DNA of 64,000 nt from Alphaproteobacteria bacterium. GTDB taxonomy: Bacteria; Pseudomonadota; Alphaproteobacteria; UBA9655. Positions 38,191 through 47,035 of this stretch are shown piece after piece; positions within the stretch are counted from its first letter, which is position 1, and each line of letters begins with the position of its first letter. Below the pieces are notes generated by a model. It had not been told where the DNA came from. It did not search any database and saw only the letters and a program-made list of their open reading frames with translations. Both the position numbers and the translations under genes were made by a program. The stretch covers positions 1 to 64,000 of the forward strand of contig JAIEQB010000031.1 of the NCBI GenBank assembly GCA_019748065.1, read 5' to 3'.

Positions 38191-38480
38191 ATTAAATCTC
38201 CTAAAAATATATTTTTAAAAGTAACGACATGTTACTTTCAAGGCTTAGTTTAGAGTTTAACTTGGGTGGATGTCAATTTTTTTATTTTTGTTATTAAAAG
38301 ATTTAGGCTCTAATAATTATTGATAAATATAAACTTCCCTTAAATGAGTATTCCTAAATTCTATAAACCTTACAAAAGTTGTTACTAAAAAAGCGACCGG
38401 TGAACAAATCCTATCTCCCTCAACCCTTTCTTTTTTCTCAAATTTCTGTAAAATGAATTTACAGGATTTACGAGGATGGG

Positions 38481-41400
38481 ATGAAACGAGAAGGATATTA
38501 CCGCAACCCTACGGTTGGGAAAGATCGCATTATTTTTTGTGCAGATGACGATTTATGGCAAGTGTCGCTGTCAGGGGGAAAGGCCGAACGCCTTACAGCG
38601 GGAACAGGTGAGGCCAATGATCCCGTTTTATCACCCGACGAAAAATGGATTGCTTTCACAAGTACCCATGAGGGCCATGGGGAAGTCTATCTTATACCGT
38701 CTGAAGGGGGAGAGGCGCGCAGGTTAACCTTCATTGCTGAAGGGGCTCTCGTTGTTGGCTGGACACCGCAGGGAGAGGTCCTCTATTCAACAACTAAAAA
38801 TCTTCCTTTTCGAACACGTGATCTTTACAAGATAGATCCAAGGTCAGGTATTTCTGAAAAAATTCCATGTGGACCAGCTAACTTTATTGACTATGATTCT
38901 CAAGGCAAAGGGTCCGTCATCCAACGCCATGGCCATGGATACGTTTCTTGGAAACGGTATCGCGGTGGCACAGCGGGTGAACTATGGATCGACAAAGCAG
39001 GGTCAGGAAATTTTAAAAAGTTAGTTCATATTAAGGGTAATGCTTTGCGTCCCCTGTGGATTGAGGGGCGTATTTATTTTATTAGTGATCACCAAGGTCA
39101 TGGAAATGTGTACTCATGTACACTTGAAGGGGATGATCTTAAGCGACACACATCTCATGAAGATTTCTTTGTCCGAGGTCTTAGCTATAAGAACGGTACA
39201 TTCGTTTATACAGCCGGCGGGGATCTTTATGCTTTTTCTTTAAAGGATAAGAGCCCTTGCAAAATTGAAGTTGATTTTTTCTCCTCATTTTCCCAGCGTT
39301 CAAGAAAGTTTGTTGACCCCTCAACCTACCTTTCTTCTTATGCTTTAAACAAAAATGGCTCTCAGCTTTCTATTGTTACGCGGGGACGCCCCTTTTCTTT
39401 TGCCAATTGGGAGGGGCCTGTTTTTCAATATGGTGAGAGGGATGGTATACGTTACAAGTCTTCCTCATGGCTTTTTGATCAAAAACGTCTTTTAATCGTA
39501 AGTGATCGAGACGGCGAAGATCGGCTTGAAATTCATGACCTAGAGTCTCTTAAGGAGCCAAAAGTCTTAAAGAAAATGAATTTGGGGCGTATTCTCTCCA
39601 TCAAAACCTCTCCGACTCAAGATGAAGCCGTTCTTGCAAACCACCGCTGTGAGCTTTTTCATGTCAATTTAAAAACTGAAAAAATCCAGAAAATCGATAA
39701 AAGTAATTTTGGCGATATAAGAGGTTTAAACTGGTCTCCTGATGGCAAATGGGTTGCCTACGATTATCCTCTTAATGACCGGTTAAGGGCCATAAAACTT
39801 TGCGAGATTAAAGGATTTAAAACCCACGTCATTACAAAGCCTTTACTCGAAGATTTTTCGCCAAGTTTTGATCCTGAAGGCAAATATCTCTATTTTCTTT
39901 CAAGACGCAATTATGCCCCTGTTTATGATAATCTCCAATTTGAAATGGGTTTTCCTAAAGGGACAAAGCCTTATCTGATTCTTCTTGATAATACGCTTGT
40001 CTCTCCCTTTATTCCTCGTCTGAAGGAAGAAGAAAATAAACCTCAGAAAAAAGAGGAGAAAAAGCCAACAGCTCCAAAGCCTATTAAGATTGACCTTAAA
40101 GGGATTGAAGATCGTCTTCTTGAGTTTCCCGTAGAAGCGGGCGATTACGCCAGCATTCGAGGTCTTCCCGGTAAAGCCCTTTATCTCTCTTTTCCTTTGC
40201 ACAGTGTTCTTGAAAGTAATGGAGAAGATGTTTCCTCCAGTGCCAATCTGAAATGCTATGATTTTGCAGCCCTGAAAGAAGAAACGCTTATTTCAAAAGT
40301 GGCCTCCTATACCCTGTCTGCAAATTATCAATGGCTTTGTTATTATGGTTCTAAAAAGCTTCGTGTTGTTAAAGCCGGAGAAAAGCCTCAAGAGAATGAT
40401 CCCTCTTACCGTAAGGGCGGGTGGATTGACCTAAGTCGCGTGAAAGTTTCCGTAACACCTCCTAAGGAATGGGCCCAAATTTTCAATGAAGTTTGGCGAC
40501 TGCAAAAGGATTTTTTCTGGACAGAAGACATGTCTAAAATTGATTGGGATGGTATTTATAAGCGCTATCAACCTCTTTTAAGCCGAGTTGCCACAAGAAG
40601 TGAACTTACGGATCTTATTGCAGAAATGCATGGTGAGCTTGGCACATCCCATGCTTACGTCTTTGGGGGTGATTTCCGTTCTCCTCCTTTCTATCCTATA
40701 GGTAACTTAGGCGCAGATTTTACTTACGATAAAAAACAAAAAGCCTACAAGATTACAAACATTACAAAAGGGGATCTTTGGTCACCTTCCAAGACCTCAC
40801 CTCTAACGTCACCCGGGCTTGGTATTCAAGAAGGGGATTATATTCTTGCCATTAATGGTCAGAAATTGGATGAGGAAACCTCTCCTGAAATGTTGCTTGT
40901 GAATCAAGCCCAAAATACAGTTTCACTTCTGATAAAATCGGGAAAAGGAAAAGCCAAGCAAGCGCTTGTCAAAACCCTTGGAACACAAATTCCTTCCCGT
41001 TACCGGGATTGGGTTGAAAAAAACAGAGCCTATGTTCATGAAAAAACAAAGGGCCGTATTGGCTACATCCATATTCCCGACATGGGTATTCAAGGATTTT
41101 CCGAATTTCACAGAGGCTTCCTCGCAGAACTCAATTACGAAGGTCTTGTGGTGGATGTCCGTTATAATGGGGGAGGGAATGTTTCTCCCCTGCTGCTCGA
41201 AAAACTCGGTCGTAAACGCTTGGGGTACGATCAAACCCGTTGGTATGGAGCTATTCCGTACCCTTCCGAATCTCCTATGGGCCCTATGGTTGCTCTTATC
41301 AATGAATATGCGGGATCGGATGGGGATATTTTTTCCCATAGCTTTAAAATGCTTAACTTAGGCCCACTCATTGGAAAACGAACCTGGGGTGGAATTATTG

Positions 41401-41675
41401 GTATGTGGTTGCGTCATGGTCTTGTGGATGGGGGATCAACGACTCAACCTGAATTTTCTTTCTGGTTTTATGATGTGGGATGGACTATTGAAAACTATGG
41501 CGTTGATCCTGATATCGAAGTTGAAATTACTCCTCAAGATTATGAAAAAGGAATAGATCCTCAATTAGATCGTGGGATTAAGGAAGTTCTAGCGATTTTA
41601 AAGGCATCGCCCCCACTAAAGCCTTTCTCAACGGAAAAGCCTAATTTGGCTGCACCAAGACTAAAGCAAACTTAG
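38481..41675 (+). CDS. Tricorn-type S41 family peptidase
   Basis: 1064 residues with tricorn protease architecture. A beta-propeller half comes first (about 1-540, with repeated blade motifs such as LSPDEKWIAFTSTHEGHGEVY and NWSPDGKWVAYDY). A low-complexity Lys/Pro linker follows near 520-535, then a helical bundle, a PDZ domain (about 765-830, with GIQEGDYILAING) and a C-terminal S41 peptidase domain. Catalytic positions correspond to tricorn: Ser723-His724 in LGTSHAYVF and Ser946-Asp947 in YAGSDGDIF. No signal peptide, so it is cytosolic and probably degrades peptides. Flanks: divergent secreted protein upstream; its 3' end overlaps the next minus-strand gene by 15 bp. Confidence 0.93.
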   Translation: MKREGYYRNPTVGKDRIIFCADDDLWQVSLSGGKAERLTAGTGEANDPVLSPDEKWIAFTSTHEGHGEVYLIPSEGGEARRLTFIAEGALVVGWTPQGEVLYSTTKNLPFRTRDLYKIDPRSGISEKIPCGPANFIDYDSQGKGSVIQRHGHGYVSWKRYRGGTAGELWIDKAGSGNFKKLVHIKGNALRPLWIEGRIYFISDHQGHGNVYSCTLEGDDLKRHTSHEDFFVRGLSYKNGTFVYTAGGDLYAFSLKDKSPCKIEVDFFSSFSQRSRKFVDPSTYLSSYALNKNGSQLSIVTRGRPFSFANWEGPVFQYGERDGIRYKSSSWLFDQKRLLIVSDRDGEDRLEIHDLESLKEPKVLKKMNLGRILSIKTSPTQDEAVLANHRCELFHVNLKTEKIQKIDKSNFGDIRGLNWSPDGKWVAYDYPLNDRLRAIKLCEIKGFKTHVITKPLLEDFSPSFDPEGKYLYFLSRRNYAPVYDNLQFEMGFPKGTKPYLILLDNTLVSPFIPRLKEEENKPQKKEEKKPTAPKPIKIDLKGIEDRLLEFPVEAGDYASIRGLPGKALYLSFPLHSVLESNGEDVSSSANLKCYDFAALKEETLISKVASYTLSANYQWLCYYGSKKLRVVKAGEKPQENDPSYRKGGWIDLSRVKVSVTPPKEWAQIFNEVWRLQKDFFWTEDMSKIDWDGIYKRYQPLLSRVATRSELTDLIAEMHGELGTSHAYVFGGDFRSPPFYPIGNLGADFTYDKKQKAYKITNITKGDLWSPSKTSPLTSPGLGIQEGDYILAINGQKLDEETSPEMLLVNQAQNTVSLLIKSGKGKAKQALVKTLGTQIPSRYRDWVEKNRAYVHEKTKGRIGYIHIPDMGIQGFSEFHRGFLAELNYEGLVVDVRYNGGGNVSPLLLEKLGRKRLGYDQTRWYGAIPYPSESPMGPMVALINEYAGSDGDIFSHSFKMLNLGPLIGKRTWGGIIGMWLRHGLVDGGSTTQPEFSFWFYDVGWTIENYGVDPDIEVEITPQDYEKGIDPQLDRGIKEVLAILKASPPLKPFSTEKPNLAAPRLKQT

Positions 41676-42380
41676 CTTTTTTGCAGTTTCTTTAAATATG
41701 TTCTGTCTTTCTGTCTTGAATGCTGCTCTATTTATTCGTGAGGGACCTTTTGCTGGGTGAAGTATATTTCCTATGAGATGGAATTTCACACTCTCTTCTT
41801 TTTCAAGGGCCTCTGCCTCAGATTCTTTTATAATCTCTTTTCCCCTCTGTTTTGTAAGTCTGGTGGCTACAACAGTAACTTCTTCAGATAGTAAGTCTTG
41901 CTTTGTTACAATATATCGATTCCGACTTCGGTGCAGCTTTTTTGGTAAAAGGATTTTTCTTCTTGGCGTTTGTAGAAGATGATGAACTTCTGTTTTTTGG
42001 TTATCATATGTAGTAGGATTATGACCTAAGCTCATTAGTTCAAGACTCTTTTCTAAGTTAAGAATGCTAGGGTCAAGATACATGCCTGTGCTTCCTGAGA
42101 TTAAAAATTCAGGAGCAAAGTCTCTATAGACTCTTTCCATGCTCTTGGGAGAAACAGAACCATAAAGAGTCTTCTTAATGGCTAATTCCTTTCGAACAGG
42201 TGAAAATTTATTCTCTAAAATAGTTAAAGGAGAAAATATACTTTTCTCTGGTGGTCTTTTAAGAGGCGTAGAAGGTGTATGAGGGATCTTATTCTCCTGA
42301 TCTTCCTTAAGAAACGCAAAACAAGTTTGTAAGGAAAAAACTTGCAAAAATGCAACAAAAAACAATAACCGCGTCAACAC
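41661..42380 (-). CDS. Secreted protein with candidate HNH/LHH-like nuclease motif
   Basis: 239 residues with a signal peptide (LLFFVAFLQVFSLQTCFA). The middle holds a region shaped like the LHH/HNH toxin nucleases of polymorphic toxins: LGHNPTTYDNQKTEVHHLLQ (residues about 118-137), i.e. G-x2-P, an Asp/Asn-x-Lys, then E-V-H-H-x2-Q, followed by a further histidine at 150. His133/His134 would be the metal-binding/catalytic pair. The C-terminal 70 residues are basic/charged helices. Function as a secreted nuclease is inference from the motif; no immunity gene is evident next to it. Convergent with the tricorn gene. Confidence 0.6.
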   Translation of the reverse strand: MLTRLLFFVAFLQVFSLQTCFAFLKEDQENKIPHTPSTPLKRPPEKSIFSPLTILENKFSPVRKELAIKKTLYGSVSPKSMERVYRDFAPEFLISGSTGMYLDPSILNLEKSLELMSLGHNPTTYDNQKTEVHHLLQTPRRKILLPKKLHRSRNRYIVTKQDLLSEEVTVVATRLTKQRGKEIIKESEAEALEKEESVKFHLIGNILHPAKGPSRINRAAFKTERQNIFKETAKKLSLL

Positions 42381-42530
42381 CAGTAACTCTCACATATAAA
42401 TAAATACTCATGAGAATATGGAGATGAGACGCGAGGGAGACAATTATAATTGTATTATATTAGAGTTTCTCTAACGTTAAATCAAAAAGAAATAAATTTA
42501 GTAGAAATTTAATTCTATTTTATTAAATTT

Positions 42531-43064
42531 TTATCCATTTAGGCGAAAAGCAATGGAAAAAGTCTTTTCTACAGGGCCTTCAGCTAGAATCCAGTTTTGA
42601 ATCGCTTTAAGGGCGGCTTCATCTAAAAGATCGTAACCAGAACTTGTCTGCACCTTGGTATCGATAACTTTCCCTTCATTATTTGTTCGAATAAAGATTG
42701 CAACAACCCCTTCTTGCCCACGCTTACGGCAAACCCAAGGATAGATTGGTAAAGGTTGATAGGGCTTTCTTGGAAGAGGCTTTTGATTCACAGGTTTTGC
42801 TTCAAGAAGATCTCCGGTTTGTTGAAGATTTTTTGCCTCAACTTTTTGGGGAGCTAATGTCGGTTTAACACTTTCCTTTTTTTCCTGTTTTTTTTGTTTT
42901 AGGGGAGTTTGTGAGAGCATTTTTTCAATTTTCTTTTCTATCCAAATCACATGGATTGGATTTTGTTCTTCGGCCCCCTTTTCCCATGAAATCAGGATTA
43001 TTCCTCCTAAAAGAAGGCTGTGTAAGCAAAATGAAAAAATTCCAGGAGTGAGACGACTCATCAT
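42531..43064 (-). CDS. tonB: Energy transducer TonB
   Basis: 177 residues: a short cytoplasmic start, one membrane helix (GIFSFCLHSLLLGGIILISW), a proline/lysine-rich periplasmic spacer (about 45-100), and the C-terminal TonB domain with YPWVCRKRGQEGVVAIFI and SSGYDLLDEAALKAIQNW. It overlaps the receptor gene by 4 bp, giving a dedicated receptor-TonB pair. exbB/exbD are not seen here. Confidence 0.92.
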   Translation of the reverse strand: MMSRLTPGIFSFCLHSLLLGGIILISWEKGAEEQNPIHVIWIEKKIEKMLSQTPLKQKKQEKKESVKPTLAPQKVEAKNLQQTGDLLEAKPVNQKPLPRKPYQPLPIYPWVCRKRGQEGVVAIFIRTNNEGKVIDTKVQTSSGYDLLDEAALKAIQNWILAEGPVEKTFSIAFRLNG

Positions 43065-44905
43065 GTTATTGCCTCAAGGCCTAAATAAAAAGCTCTGCCG
43101 CGTGCCCCATAACCAAAGACTTCCTCATAGTGCGTATTTGTAAGATTTTCAACGCGTCCAAAAATAGCCAAGTGTTGAATGATTTTATAAGCTCCCCCCA
43201 CATGAATCAATCCATAAGGGGCAAGAGTTTTCTTAGGGGTAGAGGCACTATCTTTTCGAGAAGACACGCCATAAGCTTGCATAAACAAGGAGAGGGACTT
43301 TGTCGTTTGCCAGTAAACCTCACCAGCTCCTTTAAAAAGGGGGATAAGAGGAGAGAGGACCTTCCCTGGGTAATCCCGGGCATGATTTATGGTAAAGGAT
43401 GTCTTAATTTCAAGGTCTTTAATGGGTTTTAAGCCAAGATAAATTTCTACCCCTTGGGTGACGCGTCTTCCCCCATTATAGCGCTGCCACTTATCATTTA
43501 TCAAAAGTTTGGAAAGGGTAATTTTATCGATTTGGGTAAAAAAAGCTGTCAGGCTGAGCTTACCTTTTTTCTCCCAGAAAGCTTGATCAAGACCGGCGTC
43601 CACACTTTGGCTTTTTTCAGGCTTTAGATTCGGGTTGGGGATTTGCCAAAAAAGATTCTGTTGAAACATATCAGAAAGGGTAGGGGGCTTAAAGTTTGTC
43701 CCATAACTCGCTCTTAGGGTGGTTGAGGAAAATACTGCATGAACCACCCCTACGTTAAAAGTCAGTTTTCCTCCTAAAGATTCGTATTGATCTCCCCGAA
43801 TGCCGCCTTTTAATGCAGTGGATTCAAAAGGCTTATAGGTGTTAATAAGAAAAATCCCTCCATGACGGCGTCTGTGTGTTTTTGTTTCTTCTGCTTGTTC
43901 TTGTCCAAGATCTAATCCCGGAAGAAGAGTATTTTTTGAATTAATTTTAATCTCGGCAATATAAGCTAGAAGAGGGTGCGATCCAATGGTCTTACTATGA
44001 AAACTTGGCATTTTTGTGGCTTGTTCAAAGCGAGGATAAGATAACTTTAAAGAATGATCAATGCGCTCTCCACCCCACTTATTCTCAAAGCTGGACAGAA
44101 AGGTTTTCGTATCTGTAAAGTTGTTGGCCCGTATGGGAAGAAAAATATTTTTGTCAGAGAAACGCTGAGGTTCATCAAGTTGAACTTTCGCCTCTATATA
44201 ACGCACAATCCCTTCAATCTCCCAATTATCCTGTAAGGCATAGCCCACCCGAGAAGATAGAGTTCCATTGCGATAGCGGTCACCTTGCAAGTTACCATGA
44301 AGAGGATTGATAAAGGACGCGGGGCCTCTTCCAAAGCCTGCAAGGGTTGCAGAAAATTGAAGAGGGCCTTTTTCTCCCTGAGCGGTGAGCGTTCCATAGC
44401 GCGTTTTAAAACTACCACCTTCTCCCGTTGCTTTTAAAGAAGGTTTGCCATGACCCTTTTTAGGAATAAGTTGAATCACACCTCCTAAAGCTCCCGGGCC
44501 ATAAATCAAAGCTTGTGGACCAGGAAGAACTTCAATTTTTTCCATATCCGCGTTTAAAAAATTTGAAAGGTCAACGCCGCCGCCGGAGGCAGGATTATTG
44601 ACATAAATTCCATCCACTAAAACTAAATTTTGGGCGGAACGAGCGCCGCGTATGGAAAAATCTACCACTCTCCCCACAGGACCGCTTGAATTTAACTGAA
44701 TGCTTGGGGCGTAGGGGAGAGACTCCTTTAGAAACGTCTCTTGAAATTTCTCTATATCTTGCTGAGGTATGATTGTTTCAGTATTTCCAACAGCTTCTAA
44801 GGCTTCAACAGGATGTAAAGCAGTCACTTCATAGAGCTCATCAGCCATGACAGGGAGTATTGGCATTAAAATAAGAAAGTAAAAAAAGTGACGATAAAGG
44901 GACAT
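43061..44905 (-). CDS. btuB: TonB-dependent outer-membrane receptor, probably for cobalamin (BtuB-like)
   Basis: About 614 residues from the ATG at 44905, which starts the signal peptide SLYRHFFYFLILMPILPVMA; a longer frame from 44950 adds 15 residues. A plug domain (about 45-155, with LVLDGIYVNNP-like LVDGIYVNNPASGGGV and ALGGVIQLIPK) is followed by a 22-strand barrel ending in the usual aromatic C-terminus region (GRAFYLGLEAIT). A cobalamin riboswitch precedes it, so B12 or a related corrinoid is the likely ligand. Co-transcribed with tonB. Confidence 0.9.
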   Translation of the reverse strand: MSLYRHFFYFLILMPILPVMADELYEVTALHPVEALEAVGNTETIIPQQDIEKFQETFLKESLPYAPSIQLNSSGPVGRVVDFSIRGARSAQNLVLVDGIYVNNPASGGGVDLSNFLNADMEKIEVLPGPQALIYGPGALGGVIQLIPKKGHGKPSLKATGEGGSFKTRYGTLTAQGEKGPLQFSATLAGFGRGPASFINPLHGNLQGDRYRNGTLSSRVGYALQDNWEIEGIVRYIEAKVQLDEPQRFSDKNIFLPIRANNFTDTKTFLSSFENKWGGERIDHSLKLSYPRFEQATKMPSFHSKTIGSHPLLAYIAEIKINSKNTLLPGLDLGQEQAEETKTHRRRHGGIFLINTYKPFESTALKGGIRGDQYESLGGKLTFNVGVVHAVFSSTTLRASYGTNFKPPTLSDMFQQNLFWQIPNPNLKPEKSQSVDAGLDQAFWEKKGKLSLTAFFTQIDKITLSKLLINDKWQRYNGGRRVTQGVEIYLGLKPIKDLEIKTSFTINHARDYPGKVLSPLIPLFKGAGEVYWQTTKSLSLFMQAYGVSSRKDSASTPKKTLAPYGLIHVGGAYKIIQHLAIFGRVENLTNTHYEEVFGYGARGRAFYLGLEAIT

Positions 44906-44996
44906 AAAGCATCCGCTGTGGTTGTGCTGACAATTTCTTGTCGTCACCACTAACGGTATCCCGTGACTTTTGACGCCCCCCGCGCAAAAGGTTGAT

Positions 44997-45163
44997 GACT
45001 CGTTCTGGCAGGTCTCCTGACTTGGGCATCTTCACGTCTCTCCTCCTTCCCAAAGCTAGCTTCAGTGGATATATGGAGAGAGCTCTTCCCTTACAGTTAC
45101 GGGGGTAGTCATGGGGTTTCACCATGTTCCCTTTTCAGCATTGCAGCACCACAACTGGGTCAA
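44997..45163 (-). promoter_or_regulatory. Cobalamin (B12) riboswitch upstream of btuB-tonB
   Basis: Read on the minus strand, the conserved blocks appear in order: GGTG(A)AACCCCATG-like core, CTACCCCCGTAACTGTAAG, a GCCACTG-like CCACTG, GGGAAGG, and the B12 box AGTCAGGAGACCTGCC (45007-45022). Outer edges are approximate. It ends about 100 bp before the receptor start, so adenosylcobalamin binding would switch off btuB-tonB. Confidence 0.93.
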
Positions 45164-45273
45164 ATCTAATGAGCAGATCTCTTGTTGTCAATCAGAGTCA
45201 GAGCAGAAAGAAATTTTTAGCACTCTGGCTTTCATTCATGGTAAGATCTAATTTCTAATGGAAAGTTAAATAA

Positions 45274-46017
45274 ATGTGGCCAGATGTTTTAACCATGCGG
45301 GACTTTTATGACTCCCATCTTGGGCATGTCACGCGGCGGATGATCAGGCGAAAAATTCGAGAACTTTGGCCGAAAGTGAAAGGCCGAAACGTGATTGCTC
45401 TGGGTTATCCCACCCCCTTTTTAAGGTATTATCGAGAAGAAGCCACGCGCCTTGTGGCCCTTATGCCAGCTGAGCAAGGGGCTCTTTCCTGGTCTGGCAA
45501 AATACCTAATATTGTTGTGTTAACCGAAGAGACGGCGCTCCCCCTTGCAAATAAGTCTGCTGATCTTGCCCTTCTTGTTCATGCCTTAGAATTTACAGCA
45601 GATCCCAATGCAATGATCCAAGAGGCCTGGCGCGTTCTTGCCGATGGAGGGCGCCTGATTGTTGTTGTTCCAAATCGTGCTGGTATTTGGGCACGTACAG
45701 AGAAAACTCCCTTTGGACAAGGTCATCCTTATAGTCTTTCTCAGCTCCATCGCTTACTCAAAGAAAACACGTTTAACCCCATCAATTCGGAATATGCTCT
45801 TTACATTCCTCCTTTCCAATCACGCGTGCCTTTAAGTACCGCAACAGCTTGGGAGAAAATTGGTCGTCGTTGGTTTAAAACCTTGTCAGGAGTTCTTATC
45901 GTAGAAGCCGTTAAACAGATTTATGCAGGAACTCCTGCTCAAGAATTAAGCTGGAAAGCTAAACTTCAAGTTTCAAAAAAGCTGATTCTTCCTCTTAAAA
46001 TGGGGAAAAAAGATTAG
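45274..46017 (+). CDS. Class I SAM-dependent methyltransferase domain protein
   Basis: 247 residues. A Rossmann-like methyltransferase fold is indicated by GRNVIALGYPTPFLRYY (an altered motif I), then SADLALLVHALEFTADPNAM and the motif near EAWRVLADGGRLIVVVPNR. The classical GxGxG is not well kept. The type matches alphaproteobacterial 'methyltransferase domain' proteins of unknown substrate. Stands alone, between the riboswitch region and an outer-membrane barrel gene. Confidence 0.82.
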   Translation: MWPDVLTMRDFYDSHLGHVTRRMIRRKIRELWPKVKGRNVIALGYPTPFLRYYREEATRLVALMPAEQGALSWSGKIPNIVVLTEETALPLANKSADLALLVHALEFTADPNAMIQEAWRVLADGGRLIVVVPNRAGIWARTEKTPFGQGHPYSLSQLHRLLKENTFNPINSEYALYIPPFQSRVPLSTATAWEKIGRRWFKTLSGVLIVEAVKQIYAGTPAQELSWKAKLQVSKKLILPLKMGKKD

Positions 46018-46029
46018 ATTTTATTGACT

Positions 46030-46122
46030 ATGCTCAAAGGATTTCAAGTTGCCGGGCAGGCGCCCAAGGGTGAGCCCGATGAGCGTATTTTAATACGTGA
46101 GCACCCCGAGTCCGAAGTTTGA
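46030..46122 (+). other. Possible 30-residue open frame within a hairpin-rich intergenic segment
   Basis: An ATG-to-TGA frame reads MLKGFQVAGQAPKGEPDERI and ten more residues. The DNA also contains GCGTATTTTAATACG, a near-palindrome, and GGGTGAGCCC-type arms. It could be a dispersed repeat unit rather than a gene; I cannot tell without the rest of the genome. Confidence 0.3.
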
Positions 46123-46156
46123 TGAACTAATTGGCAGAAAGCAAAATGGTGTAAAA

Positions 46157-46180
46157 AAACCCCTGCATTTGCAGGGGTTT
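46157..46180 (-). terminator. Rho-independent terminator of the outer-membrane barrel gene
   Basis: Strong 11-bp stem AAACCCCTGCA / TGCAGGGGTTT with a short loop; on the minus strand it is followed by a run of T. It lies about 30 bp past the stop of the gene at 46212. Confidence 0.93.
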
Positions 46181-46211
46181 ATCTAAGTATTTTATTCCTT
46201 GCAGGTTTAGA

Positions 46212-46925
46212 CTAGTAAACGAGCTTAGCTGTAAGAGCAAACTTGTTGTACTGTGGCTTAAAGGAAGCTGAGCGAGTAATGTCATCATCTCCAGTTCCTG
46301 TAACGCTCTTTTTACCAGCAATAGTACCTGTGTATTCAAGACCAACAACAACGTGCTTTGTTGCCAAGAAGTCAACTCCAGCTTTCCAAAGGAAAGCATT
46401 ATAACGCTTAGATTTACTGCCTGAGAAAAGACCTTCTGTAGCAGTGGTTTTCCAAGATGAGTTATCCCAACCCAAACCAACAAATGGCAATACCATGTTT
46501 GCGAGAACATAACCAGCACGTCCATAAAGTTGAAGAGAGTTTCTCAGGGAAGCTTTGTAACCTAGAGTATCTCCATTTGCTTCAGTTGAATTGAATTTTC
46601 CAGTTGTACTTGCCCAGTTTGCATCAAAAGCAATACCAAGAGCCCAGTTGCAGAAACGGTGGGTATAACCAACGCCAAGACCACCATCTACACCATTATA
46701 ACCAAGATTGAATTTATGGCTATCAATGGTATCGCCAGCAGCATTAGTTCTAGTATATGTAGTGTTTCCTTTGCCAACGCCGTAACCAATGTTACCACCG
46801 AGGTGGAAGCCTTGGAAAGCCTTGGGGCAGTTAGCAGCTGACGCTACTGGAGCTTGAGCCATTGCAGCAGGAATGCTAGCGGCTGTTGCGAGAATCGCGA
46901 GTAAAGAAACTTTCTTCATTTTCAT
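46212..46925 (-). CDS. Outer-membrane beta-barrel (opacity/OmpA-like) protein
   Basis: 237 residues with a clear signal peptide ending AMAQA. The mature sequence alternates polar and hydrophobic residues in strands (FHLGGNIGYGVGKGNTTY, GVDGGLGVGYTHRF, and a final strand FALTAKLVY that ends in an aromatic residue). This is an eight-strand barrel of the surface-antigen type found in host-associated alphaproteobacteria. A strong terminator follows, so it is a single transcription unit and probably well expressed. Confidence 0.88.
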   Translation of the reverse strand: MKMKKVSLLAILATAASIPAAMAQAPVASAANCPKAFQGFHLGGNIGYGVGKGNTTYTRTNAAGDTIDSHKFNLGYNGVDGGLGVGYTHRFCNWALGIAFDANWASTTGKFNSTEANGDTLGYKASLRNSLQLYGRAGYVLANMVLPFVGLGWDNSSWKTTATEGLFSGSKSKRYNAFLWKAGVDFLATKHVVVGLEYTGTIAGKKSVTGTGDDDITRSASFKPQYNKFALTAKLVY

Positions 46926-47035
46926 ATCCTTTCTTGAAAGTGTTCAAGGATATGTAATATCATAAGTTGAAAAAGGGTTTAAAAAAAATTAGTTGAAATT
47001 AACATTATGTTAAAGAAAGTTGCAAAGATACAACA

